A stretch of DNA of 64,000 nt from Closterium sp. Naga37s-1 (taxonomy: Eukaryota; Streptophyta; Zygnematophyceae; Desmidiales; Closteriaceae), in contig CANJKZ010000545.1 in NCBI GenBank assembly GCA_947471745.1, positions 252,501 to 316,500 of the forward strand, in the 5' to 3' direction. The notes beneath the pieces were generated by a model. That model was not told the DNA's origin. It saw only the letters and a list, made by a program, of their open reading frames with translations, and did not search any database. Below are positions 23,018 through 34,203 of this stretch, piece by piece (the first letter of the stretch is position 1; the number at the start of each line of letters is the position of its first letter). A program made the translations under genes and the position numbers.

Positions 23018-26000
23018 CACTCGTGACGTCCCCTCCCCTCAGCAGCTCCGTGAGTGGTACACTGCACGCCAGAGGGGTGGGGGTGCTGGTCCGTGCACCT
23101 ACGTCCTGCGCACCGGCGACCGCGCGGGTGAGCAGTGCGGGGGTGCGCACTCCACCCAGCGCTGCTTTGGCCGCCTCACGGACGCTTGGCGTCACCAGTT
23201 TCCTGAGGCCACTGAGATCCCCCGCTGGGGTGAGCTGTCTAGGGCGGGTGTAGCTGTCTTTGACCTTGACTTTGATGCTATTCTTGCTGCCGTGTATACT
23301 GTGACTATTAGTGATGAGGGTGACTGTTACCGGTGTTTTCCGCCCGACCCGGGCATTGAGACTGCTGCTCTAGGTACTGGTGAGGCTGCTGCTCTAGGTG
23401 CTAGCGAGGCTGCTGCTCTAGGTGCGTCTACTCCCTCAGGTGCTGGTGAGTCTGCTCTCTCAGGTTCTGCGTCGGCTTCGGCCTCCCACACCTTCACACT
23501 TGACTCGGGGGCTTCTCGCTCCTTCTTTCGAGACCGCACCACACTCACGCCGCTTGGCCGGCCAGTTGCGGTCTCCCTGGCAGACCCCTCTGGGGGTCCT
23601 GTCCTTGCTCACTTCTCCACTGTCCTCCCGTGTCCGGCGGCCCCCTCTGGCACCCTGTCTGGTCTCTACCTCCCCTCGTTCTCTACGAACTTGGTGAGTG
23701 GTGCTGACCTACAGGATGCGGGGGTTCACCAGTTCACTCCTGCGAGTCAGCGGGTGACCCACTGCACGGACGCTCGGACAGGCCGCCACCTGGCCACGTT
23801 TACACGTCGGCCAGGGTCGAGCCTGTACACACTGACCACTGCGTCTCCTCCAGTCCCTGTGTCTGGTCAGGTAGCTGCGTCGGGTCAGGTGTTTGCTGCA
23901 GCGTCCAGGTCTGGTCCTGAGTCTGCCCCCTGCTCGTGTCGCCTCCTGTCTCACGAGACTCTCCTCTGGCACCACCGCCTTGGCCACCCCTCCCTGCTTC
24001 GTCTCCGGAGCATGGCCTCCCGTGTCCTTGTCTCTGGTCTTCCCCGGTCCCTCCCTCCCCCTCCTCCGGGGCCAGGCCCTACCTGCGTCCCCTGTGTCGA
24101 GGGACGGCAGCGGGCTACCCCTCACTCCTCCCAGTTTCCTCCGACAGAGGCCCCGCTGCAGACGCTTCACATGGACGTGTGGGGCCCGGCCCGCGTCCGT
24201 GGACAGGGTCACGAGCGCTACTTCCTGCTGGTGGTTGACGACTACTCGCGTTACACCACAGTCTTCCCCTTGCACAGCAAGGGTGATGTCACTGAGGTGT
24301 TGATCGACTGGATCCGCGCAGCTCGTCTCCAGCTCAGGCGGAGCTTTGGCTCGGACTTTCCTGTTCTGCGTCTGCACTCTGACAGAGGCGGAGAGTTCTC
24401 CTCTGGCCTTCTGCGAGCCTACTGTCGTGCACGAGGCATCCGCCAGACCTTCACGCTTCCGGACTCTCCACAGCAAAATGGGATTGCTGAGCGCCGCATT
24501 GGCATGGTCATGGACGTCGCCCGTACGTCCATGATGCATGCGGCTGCCCCCCATTTTCTGTGGCCGTTTGCGGTTCGGTACGCGGCGCATCAGATCAACC
24601 TTCACCCCAGGGTCTCCATGCCGGAGACCTCCCCAGCTTTGCTGTGGACGGGGAAGGTTGGCGATGCGTCTGCGTTCCGTGTCTGGGGATCTCGGGCGTT
24701 TGTCCGCGACTTGTCTGCGGACAAGCTGTCCCCTCGTGCTGCTCCTTGCGTCTTCCTGGGTTTCCCCCCTGACGCCCCAGGGTGGCAGTTCTACCACCCC
24801 ACCTCTCGCCGTGTTCTGTCCTCCCAGGACGTCACGTTCGACGAGTCGGTCCCCTACTACCGCCTCTTCCCCTACCGCACTCCGTCCCTCCCCCCGCCAC
24901 CGCTCTTCCTTGTACCAGGTCCCCCCCCGGTAGACCCCCTCCCCCCTCAGGGTCCTGCCCCTTCAGGTGTGTCCCAGGTAGACGCTGTTGAGCCTGTCGA
25001 GGTCGCTGGTGACTCTGGTGCTGCTGAGGGTGCTGAGCCTGGGGGTGCTGACTCTAGGGGTGCTGAGCGTGTGGGTGCTACGCCTGGGGGTGCTGAGCCT
25101 GGGGGTGCTGAGCCTGGGGGTGCTGAGTCTGGGGGTACTACGACTGGGGGTGCTGAGCCTGGGGGTACTACGCCTGGAGGTGCTGAGCCTGGGGGTGCTG
25201 CGTCTGTGGGTGCTGAGCCTGGGGGTACTACGCCTGGAGGTGCTGAGCCTGGGGGTGCTACGCCTGGTGGTGCTGTGCCTGGCGGTTCACCGGGTGCTCC
25301 CTCTCGCCGAGAGCCACTCTCTCCCCAGGAGCTGCGTGAGTGGTTTGCCCGGCGCTGGAGGCGAGCTGCTGGAGCTGCTGGAGCTGGAGGTGCTGCGGGT
25401 ACTGGAGGTTCTGTTGCTTCTGAGGGAGCTGGTGCCACGGGTCCCGGAGGTGCTCGTACTGGGAGTTCTGGAGCTGCTGGACCTGCGGGTACTTCTGGAG
25501 CTGGAGTTGCTGCGGGTGTTGGCGCGGAGGCTACTGCTGTCGGTCCTGGAGGCAGTCCTGCTGGGGGTACTACTGGTGCTACTGGGGGTTCTGGAGCTGG
25601 AGCTGCTACTGGTGCTGGTGCTGCCCCTGCGGGTGTTGGTGCTGTCCCTCCTGTGTCTGGAGTCGCCGCGCGGCCTCGGCCGTACTTCGTTCCGCTCCTT
25701 CAGCAGGTTCTTGGTCTCCCGCCTTCTACTGGTCCTCCTCCTCCCTTAGAGTGTCCACAGCCTGTCCCGTCGCAGTTACAGTTACAGCCGGCCTCCCCAC
25801 TGCCTGCTCCGTCTCCCTACACTGGTCCTACTGGAGGTCTTGCTGAGCGTCGTGAGCCTGCGTCTCGCCCTGCGTCGCCTGTCCGTGCTGCTCGCACTAG
25901 TGGTCGCGGTTCGCGTCAGCGTCCTCCTCCTGTCCCTGGCACGCACCGGATGTCTCTGCGTCCGTCCACTGCTCCTCTGCGTGCCCCTTTGCCTTCTCCT

Positions 26001-27935
26001 CCTGAGTCTTCTCTTCCTACTCTTGCCGACCCGGAGTCGGACTCTCTTCGCGCTGCCAGTCCTACTGTCACGCGTCTCCTTGCTACGGTTGTCACTGACC
26101 CTTCCTTTGAGTCCACTGCTGCGTCTGCTCTAGTTGCTGAGCTCGTCGACTTTGCTGCTCGCTGTCGCCTAGACTACGTCGCCAGTCTTGTTGCTGAGTC
26201 TGAGTCTGTCTGTCCTCCGTCCGTCGGGGGTGAGTGTGCCCTTGGCACGGACGTCCTTGAGGACAGGCAGGAGGAGTTCCAGTGCTTGGCCGCTGCTTCA
26301 ACTCATCTCGTGTCCGTACTGCTTACCCCTGAGGGAGACCCGGATGCACTTGACATCCCGACTCCGCGCTCTTACGCGGAGGCGATAGAGGGTCCCTACT
26401 CCTCTCAGTGGCAGGCAGCTATGGACGCAGAGATGGCTTCCTGGAAGTCCACAGGCACCTACGTTGACGCTGTTCCCCCTCCTGGGGCGAACATCGTCAG
26501 TGGCATGTGGATTTTCAGGGTGAAGCGACCGCCGGGTTCTCCGCCTGTCTTCAAGGCGCGTTACGTGGCTCGTGGCTTCAGTCAGCGGCAGGGAGTTGAC
26601 TACTTTCAGACCTTCTCTCCCACCCCGAAGATGACCACTCTTCGGGTACTGCTGCACGTAGCTGCTCACCGTGACTACGAGCTACACTCTCTTGACTTCA
26701 GCACTGCTTTCTTGCAGGGCAGCCTGCACGAGGAGATCTGGCTGCGTCGCCCACCTGGCTTCACTGGGTCTTTTCCTCCTGGCACCCAGTGGAGCCTACG
26801 GCGGCCAGTCTACGGTCTCCGCCAAGCACCGCGTGAGTGGCACGACACACTGAGGACTACACTTGCGGCTCTTGGGTTTGCTCCCTCTACTGCCGACCCG
26901 TCGCTGTTTCTGCGCACCGACACTTCTTTGCCGCCGTTCTACATCCTCGTGTACGTCGACGACTTGGTCTTTGCCACAGCTGACACTGCTGGACTAGCCC
27001 ACGTGAAGTCCGAGCTGCAGAAGAGACACACGTGCACTGACCTGGGTGAACTGCGCAGCTACCTTGGCTTGCAGATCACTCGGGACAGAGCACGCCGCAC
27101 CATTACCCTGACTCAGTCACACATGGTGCAGCAGGTCCTTCAGCGCTTCGGCTTCACGTACTCCTCGCCTCAGGCCACTCCTCTGCCTACTCGCCACTCG
27201 CTCTCAGCTCTGCCTTCGGATGAGTCCGTAGAGTCGAGTGGCCCGTACCCAGAGCTTGTTGGCTGCCTCATGTACCTGATGACCTGCACACGACCTGACC
27301 TTGCATACCCTCTTAGAATTCTTGCACGCTATGTTGCTCCTGGGAGACACAGACCGGAGCACATGGCTGCAGCGAAGAGGGTGTTGCGCTACTTGTGCAG
27401 TACGTCGGGCATGGGGCTTGTGCTTGGAGGGCAGAGTCCAGTGGTCCTTACTGGGCACGCAGACGCTTCTTGGGCTGACGACCAGGCTACGCAGCGGTCG
27501 TCGCAGGGTTACACCTTCAGCCTTGGTTCCGGCTCTGTTTCGTGGCGGGCTACTCGCTCGTCTTCTGTTCTCGGCTCCAGTTGTGAGGCTGAGATCTACG
27601 CAGGAGCCATGGCTGCACAGGAGCTTCGCTGGCTCACCTACCTGCTGACTGACCTCGGAGAGTTGCCTCGTTCTCCTCCAGTGCTGTACGTAGACAACAA
27701 GGCCATGCTGGCCTTGTGTCGGGAGCAGCGACTGGAGCACAGAACGAAGCACATTGCTCTCCGCTACTTTCTTGCTCGTGAGCTGCAGCAGCGTGGTCAG
27801 CTGCGTCTTGCGTACGTGGCCTCTGAGGCCAACACTGCTGATATCTTCACCAAGGCACTTGCGCCTTGTGACCATCAGCGCTTCTGTACTCAGCTGGGCC
27901 TTGTGCCTACCTTGCCTCACTTGCTCACCTCTTGA
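21957..27935 (+). CDS. copia gag-pol polyprotein, 1992 aa, intact
   Basis: Encodes particle, protease, integrase, reverse transcriptase and RNase H in one frame, as usual for Ty1/copia. Capsid-type region about 1-215; Gly-rich tract about 265-330; poly-Gln and SPQQLREWYTARQRG; zinc knuckle C-x13-C-x3-H-x4-C; protease with D516-SGA; integrase zinc site starting H666 (HETLLWHHRLGH...CVPC); catalytic D740, D809 and E845 (D-x35-E). The linker runs from about 985 to 1480, with GAEPG repeats (25017-25290), LSPQELREWF and Gly/Ala runs. RT has Y1666-VDD and RNase H has D1836 (TGHADASW). No stop or frameshift was seen. Unlike the other elements here, no key residue is missing. Separate gag production without a stop or shift would need proteolysis or splicing; nothing in the sequence decides this. 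Confidence 0.97.
25017..25290 (+). repeat. 15-bp tandem repeat coding for GAEPG pentapeptides
   Basis: Repeats of GGTGCTGAGCCTGGG and close variants in the integrase-RT linker of element 2. Homologous arrays occur in element 1 (about 13700-13900), element 3 (33320-33540), element 4 (45400-45560) and element 5 (51900-52090), with different copy numbers. Confidence 0.9.
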
Positions 27936-28151
27936 TCTTGCTTGTACTGTTATATATATATATACCTGCTCTTGTTTGTCTAGCCTTTTTTATATATATG
28001 TGTACTCCTGCTTGTGAACTGGCCTTGTGGCCTTGAACTTGTGCTCGGAATGTGTGGTGACTTTGTGATCCACCCTGAGCTTGTTTTTTGCTTTGCTTTG
28101 CTTGACTGGTCTTGTGACCCCTTGTTCCCCCCCACTTTGCCTATGGGGGTG

Positions 28152-28282
28152 TGTCAGATTTATATGACATAGCTACTGTAGGCTAGAGTGGGGTAGCACA
28201 TATGGGGTACAGTTTTCTAGGGTTTGCTTCTTGTACCCAACTTTCACTTAGTCATTCTCATTCCTGTTTTTCTTGATTCACA
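28152..28282 (+). repeat. 3' LTR of copia element 2
   Basis: 131 bp, identical to 20632-20762; followed by the target-site duplication TGAAG. Confidence 0.98.
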
Positions 28283-28368
28283 TGAAGGTGGTTCACATAT
28301 TCGTGCTCAGCGGAGGTTTCTTATCAAGCCTCGGTTCAAGCTTGTCCCTCCGTTTTCATCATTGCACA

Positions 28369-29869
28369 ATGGCTGGTGGTCGACGCAATGGACGTGGTGG
28401 TGGAAAGGTTGGAGGCAAGGTTATTGATACTGCAGGCAACACCCCTTTGACCAGTACGGAACAATCTCCAGAGAAGAGTCCTTTGCTGTCGGCGCAAGCT
28501 TCACCTCAAGCTCCCCTCGCTCCGGCGGTTAGCGATGTGTTGGGAGAGGCGGCGAAGATCTCCCTGCAAGAGCGGCTGTCTGCTCTGAAGGACAACGGGC
28601 TTAAGGACAATAAGGAGGAAAATGAGCAACAGCAAGCGCAACCGAGCTCGTCAACAGGCAGACCGTCGGCTCCCGTGACGGTGTCACCTGAGGTGGCGGC
28701 TGAGGACTGCAGCAATGATGAGGATGAGGATGAATGCTGGGACAGTGACGACGAGGATGTGTTCGATCCAGCTGCGGTCAGCCTGCTCGCGTCGCAAGTC
28801 AGTTTTTCGCTTACGCTTCTGATCCCCATTCAGTGGGAGAGCGAGGTCTCGAAGTTGAAGCCTACGGTCATTGCGCACTTGGATCACTGGAAGGCTTCAC
28901 TGACGCCTGACGCGCAAACGACAACGACGTAACAGGAGATGCTGCCGGCGTGGCTGTCAAAGAAGAGATATGGTCGGCTTCAGGTTACTTTTCAGCATGC
29001 GAGTGACGCGGCTTCGGTCTGGCGTCGCACCATCGAGCACGATGTGGGGAAGGGAGTTACATTGAAGCTCAACTGGCAGCACCCGGAGAACGCGACTTAC
29101 AAGAAGGAGCGTCAGCAGAATCCTGATGCGGTGGAAGTGTTGCTGAAGTCCGTGCGGGCTGGTGTCTCACCCGAGCTGGTCCGTAAGATGCTGACGGAGG
29201 TCGTGCTGCTCAAGAAGGGCAAACCTGCGTTCTGCAAAGGTGTGGGTTTCCACAGAGTGCAAGACCCGGTTACCGGTATCGACACTGACAAGATACGTGG
29301 GCTGGTGATCGAGCATGTGAACGATGTCGACCCTTGGCGTCACGTGATTGCGGACTTGTCGAACCCCGGAAGGAAGCTGATGGTGCACTACCCTGCGCTA
29401 ACCTGCGGTTACTGCAAGGGTCAGCATCAGACGCAGTACCACAACGCATACGTCACGGAGCGTCAATCCAGCATCGGCAAATGGACCTTGTCTGTCGCTA
29501 AGGTTCATGCGATCAACAGTATCAGTGTCTCGCTTTTCTCACCTTTGCCGCTCCTGTCTTTTCCTTCGACTTTTACTGACGTCCCGGCTCAAATCCCTCC
29601 TCGCAGCTGCATCGCTGAAAGTTACAGCGTTAACGAAAGACATTCTCAAGGACCCTGCTATCGTTCTCACCTCCACTGGGGGGTCGCGGGAAGATTGGGT
29701 GTGTGTGGTCGCTGCTTGCGACAAAGCGCAGGGTGCCAGCTTTGAGCAGGCATCAGCTCATGTCGCATCACTCCGCCACAAGACGAACCTGTCGGCGCCT
29801 GGTGCTGCTACCCGCGTCAACAAAGGTGCTCTCAACCTGGGCGCGTTTCGCAAGGAGTTCGCCAAGTAA
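28369..29869 (+). pseudogene. LINE ORF1 (RNA-binding-type protein), with in-frame TAA and intron-like gap
   Basis: Starts most clearly at ATG 28369 (MAGGRRNGRGGG). The N-terminal part is Ser/Gln- and Asp/Glu-rich. A TAA at 28930-28932 interrupts it, after which the same frame continues from 28933 through a basic region and a zinc-finger-like CGYC-x3-H-x4-H (about 29400-29445). The frame changes between 29519 and 29606. Those 88 bases begin GTATCAG, end CCTCGCAG and are pyrimidine-rich, so removing them as an intron restores the frame to the stop at 29869. Upstream, the frame is open across the element 2 insertion back toward the LINE 5' end, so the true start may be further 5'. Function as ORF1 is inferred from position before ORF2 within one duplication. 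Confidence 0.7.
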
Positions 29870-29921
29870 TCGCCTGGGTGATCCGGAGGACAGCATCTGC
29901 AGTAGTACAATGGGGAAGGGC

Positions 29922-30059
29922 TGTTAGAATGTAGAACTGAACGAGAATGTGTGAAACTAGGCAGCAGGGTGATACAAGTAGGAAACCCTAGCAATGTTGT
30001 ACCCCCTAAGGCTAAACCCACTATAGCCTACACAATATGAACATGTATAATGTTTGACA
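29922..30059 (-). repeat. 3' LTR of copia element 3
   Basis: 138 bp, identical to 36740-36877; on the sense strand starts TGTCAAACATTATACATG and carries TAGGGTTT. Confidence 0.97.
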
Positions 30060-30290
30060 CACCCCCATAGGCTAAGTGGGAGACAACCAGATGGTCACAA
30101 GACCAGTCAAAGCAAAGCAAAGCAAGCTCAGGGTGGATCTCAAGGAAACCACACAAATTCCGAGCACAAGCAAGTGGTCACAAGACCAGTTCACATGCAG
30201 TTTGATAATATAACAAGAGGTACAGTGATCACAACCTAACAAGAGTAAACATGCAGGTATATATATATAGAGATCACAGTACAAGCAGAG

Positions 30291-33200
30291 TCAAGAAGTG
30301 AGCAAGTGAGGGAGAGTAGGCACAAGGCCTAGAACAGTACAGAAACGCTGATGGTCACAAGGCTGAAGCGCCTTGGTGAACACATCAGCAGTGTTGGCCC
30401 GAGTGGCCACGTAACGCAGACGAAGCTGACCACGCTGCTGCAGCTCTCGAGCAAGGAAGTAGCGCAGAGCGATGTGCTTCGTCCTGTGCTCCAGTCTGTG
30501 CTCCTCACACAAGGCAATGGCGGCCTTGTTGTCAATGTACAGCACTGGAGGAGAACGAGGCCGCTCTCCCAGGTCGGTCAGCAGGTAGGTGAGCCAGCGT
30601 AACTCCTGTGCAGCCATGGCTGTGGCGTAGATCTCAGCCTCACAACTGGAGCTGAGAACAGAAGAAGAGCGAGTAGAACGCCAAGAAACTGAACCAGAGC
30701 CAAGGCTGAAGGTGTAACCCTGAGACGACCGCTGCGTAGCCTGGTCGTCAGCCCAAGAAGCGTCTGAGTGACCCGTGAGGACAACGTCGCTCCGACCTCC
30801 AAGCACGAGCCCCATGCCCGACGTACTGCACAAGTAGCGCAACACCCTCTTAGCGGCATCCATGTGCTCCTTCCGGTGACGGCCGGGAGCGACATAGCGT
30901 GCTAGGATGCTAAGAGGGTATGCCAGGTCAGGTCGAGTGCAGGTCATCAGGTACATGAGGCAGCCCACAAGCTCTGGATACGGGCCACTCGGCTCTACGG
31001 ACTCATCCGAAGGCAGAGCTGAGAGCGAGTGACCGGTAGGCAGAGGAGTGGGCTGAGGCGAGGAGTACGTGAAGCGGAAGCGCTGAAGGACCTGCTGCAC
31101 CATGTGTGACTGAGTCAAGGTGATGGTGCGCTGTGCTCTGTCCCGGGTGATCCGCAAGCCAAGATAGCTTGTCAGCTCACCCAGGTCTGTGCACGTGTGT
31201 CTCTTCTGCAGCTCCGACTTCACGTGGGCGAGTGCCTCAGTGTCAGCAGTAGCAAAGACCAAGTCGTCTACGTAAACAAGAACGTAGAACGGCGGCAGAG
31301 TGGTGTCGGTGCGTAGAAACAGCGACGGGTCAGCAGTAGAAGGAGCAAACCCAAGAGCAGCAAGAGTAGTCCTCAGTGTGTCGTGCCACTCACGGGGTGC
31401 CTGGCGGAGACCGTAGACTGGCCGCCGGAGGCTCCACTGGGTACCAGGAGGGAACGACCCAGTGAAGCCAGGTGGGCGGCGCAGCCAGATCTCCTCGTGC
31501 AGGCTGCCCTGTAAGAACGCAGTGCTGAAGTCAAGAGAGTGGAGCTCGTAGTCACGCTGAGCAGCGACGTGCAGCAGAACCCGAAGAGTGGTCATCTTCG
31601 GGGTCGGGGAGAAGGTCTGGAAGAAGTCAACTCCCTCTCGTTGACTGAAGCCTCGTGCAACGTAACGCGCCTTGAAGACAGGCGGAGAACCCGGCGGCCG
31701 CTTCACCCTGAAAATCCACATGCCACTGACGATGTTCGCCCCAGGTGGGGGAACCTCGTCGACGTAGGTGCCTGTGGACTTCCAGGAAGCCATCTCTGCG
31801 TCCATGGCTATCTGCCACTGAGAGGAGTAGGGACCCTCCATCGCCTCTGCGTAGGAGCGTGGGGTCGGGATGTCTGGTGCATCCGGGTCTCCCTCAGGGG
31901 CAACTAGCATGGACACGAGATGAGGCAAAGCAGCGGCAAAGCACTCAAACTCCTCCTGTCTGTCCTCAAGGACGTCCGTGCCAAGAGCACACTCACCCCC
32001 GACAGACGGAGGACAGACAGACTCAGACTCAGACTCAGCAACAAGGCTAGCGGCGTAGTCTAGACGACAGGCAGCAGCAAAGTCATCAAGCTCAGCGACT
32101 AGAGCAGACGCAGCAGAGGACTCAAAGGAAGGGTCAGTGACAGCAGTGGCAAGGAGACGCGTGACAGTAGGACTGGCAGCACGAAGAGAGTCAGACTCCA
32201 GGTCAGCAAGAGCAGGAAGAGAGGACGCTGGTGGAGACGGCAGTGGGACACGCTGTGGAGCAGTAGAGGGACGCAGGGTCATATAGTGAGTGCCAAGGAC
32301 AGGAGGAGGACGCTCACGTGGAACACGACGACCAGCGCGGACAGCGCGGACAGGCGACTCTGGACGCGACTCAGACGACTCTGGACGAGTCTCAGGCGAC
32401 GGAGGACGAGACTCAGGCTCACGACGCTCCGTAAGACCTCCCGTCGGCGCAGTGTAGGGAGAAGGACCAGGAAGTGGAGAGACTGGCTGTAACTGTGACT
32501 GCGACTGGACAAGCGGTGGACTCAGTAGGGGAGGAGTAGGACCAGGAGAGGGCGGAAGGCCAAGAACCTGCTGAAGGAGCGGAACGTAGTACGGCCGTGG
32601 CCGCTCAGCACCTCCAGCTCCAACCCCCTCAGCAGGGCCAGTCCCAGCAGCTCCAGCAGCACCGCCAGCAGCAGCAGGGTCCCCAGCAGCTCCAGTACCA
32701 GCAGCACCTCCAGCAGTGCCAGCAGCACCACCAGCAGCAGCAGCACCTCTAGCAGCTCCAGCAGCACCAGTACCAGCAGCACCTCCAGCAGCGCCAGCAG
32801 CACCGCCAGCAGCAGCAGTACCACCAGCAGCTCCAGTAGCTCCAGCACCAGTAGCACCTCCAGCAGCGCCAGCAGCACCAGCAGCACCTCCAGCAGCGCC
32901 AGCCGCACCGCCAGCAGCAGCAGCACCTCCAGCAGCTCCAGCAGCACCAGAACCAGTAGTACCTCCAGCAGCGCCAGCAGCACCTCCAGCAGCAGCAGTA
33001 CCTCCAGCAGCTCCAGCAGCACCAGCAGCACCTCCAGCAGCGCCAGCCGCACCGCTAGCAGCAGCAGCACCTCCAGTAACTCCAGAATCTCCAGAGTCCA
33101 CGACACCGGGAGCGCCACTCCGGAGACTGCAGCGCCTAGCGTACCACTCTCGGAGCTGCTGGGGAGAGGGGAGCTCCCGCCTAGGAGGGGAAGCACTAGC

Positions 33201-34203
33201 ACCAGCTCCGGCACCACTCCGAGCTCCAGAAGCACCTCTCCTGAGGCTGCAGTACTGTAAGTACCACTCACGCAGCTGCTGCGAGGAGAGGCCTCCCCCA
33301 GGTGCAGCACGCTCAGGCTCAGTACTCTCAGACGTAGCACTCCCAGGCTCAGCACCCCCAGGCTCAGCACCTCCAGACTCAGCACCCGCAGGCTCCGCAC
33401 CCCCAGGCTCAGCACCCCCAGACTCAGCACCCGCAGGCTCCGCACCCCCAGACCCCGCAACCCCAGGCTCAGCACCCCCAGACTCCGCAACCCCAGGCTC
33501 CGCACGCTCAGGCTCAGCACCCCTGGCAGGACGAGAGTCGACAGCTACCTCGACAGGCTCAACCGGGTCTACCTGGGACACACCTGAGGGAGCGGCACCC
33601 TGAGGGGGGAGGGGGTCTACCACAGCAGCACCTGGCGCGAGGAAGAGAGGCGGGGGGGGGAGCGGGGCAGTGCGGTAGGGGAAGAGGCGGTAGTAGGGCA
33701 CGGACTCGTCAAAAGTGACGTCCTGAGAGGGCAGGACACGGCGCGAGGTGGCGTGGTAAAACTGCCAACCAGACGCGTCCGGGACAAAGCCAAGGAAGAC
33801 ACAGGGAACAGCGCAGGAGGAGAGCTTGTCCGCGAACGTATCGCGAACAAAAGCTCGGGATCCCCAGACCCGAAAACGCGACGCATCGCCAACCTCTCCC
33901 GTCCAACGCAGTGTCGGCGAAGTCTCCGGAACGGAGACACGGGGCCAGAGGTTGAGCTGATGCGCAGCGTATCGGACCGCAAACGGCCACAGAAAGTGGG
34001 GGGCAGCCGCATGGATCAAGGAGGTACGAGCGACCTCCATGACCAAACCAATGCGGCGCTCAGCAACCCCATTCTGCTGTGGAGAGGCCGGAAGCGTGAA
34101 CGACTGGCGGATGCCGTGCTCCGCACAGTAGGCTGCCAAGAGGTCAGAGGAGAACTCACCACCTCTGTCAGAGTGCAGACGCAGGACAGGAAAGTCCGAG
34201 TCG
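30291..34203 (-). pseudogene. pol of copia element 3: integrase C-terminal part, linker, RT, RNase H
   Basis: About 1300 codons open without a stop. It begins at the second integrase aspartate (VLRLHSDRGGEFSS) and QNGVAERRIG. Next come a GAEPG repeat linker, two copies of the QQLREWY peptide (GLSSQQLREWYLQYC and LPSPQQLREWYARRC) and a long Gly/Ala tandem repeat (32640-33075). RT has YVDD and RNase H has TGHSDASW. The coding capacity of RT and RNase H looks intact. The N-terminal half of integrase lies in the inverted block, so no functional integrase can be read from this copy. Confidence 0.9.

Larger units (their letters stand above)
20632..28282 (+). mobile_element. copia element 2 (lineage I), intact, identical LTRs
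   Basis: Complete 7.65-kb Ty1/copia element flanked by TGAAG (20627-20631 and 28283-28287). The 131-bp LTRs (20632-20762, 28152-28282) are identical. The primer site TGGTATAGAGCGGG begins at 20763, and a GC-rich repeated leader precedes a single uninterrupted gag-pol ORF (21957-27935). The 3' block with TA repeats and the G-rich polypurine hairpin precede the 3' LTR. All parts needed for retrotransposition appear present, so this is the best candidate for a recently active copy. Confidence 0.98.

Noticed and set aside
28369..29869. Host gene for a Gly/Arg-rich nuclear protein
   Set aside because: It lies inside the LINE target-site duplication, directly before ORF2 once element 3 is removed, so LINE ORF1 is the simpler reading.
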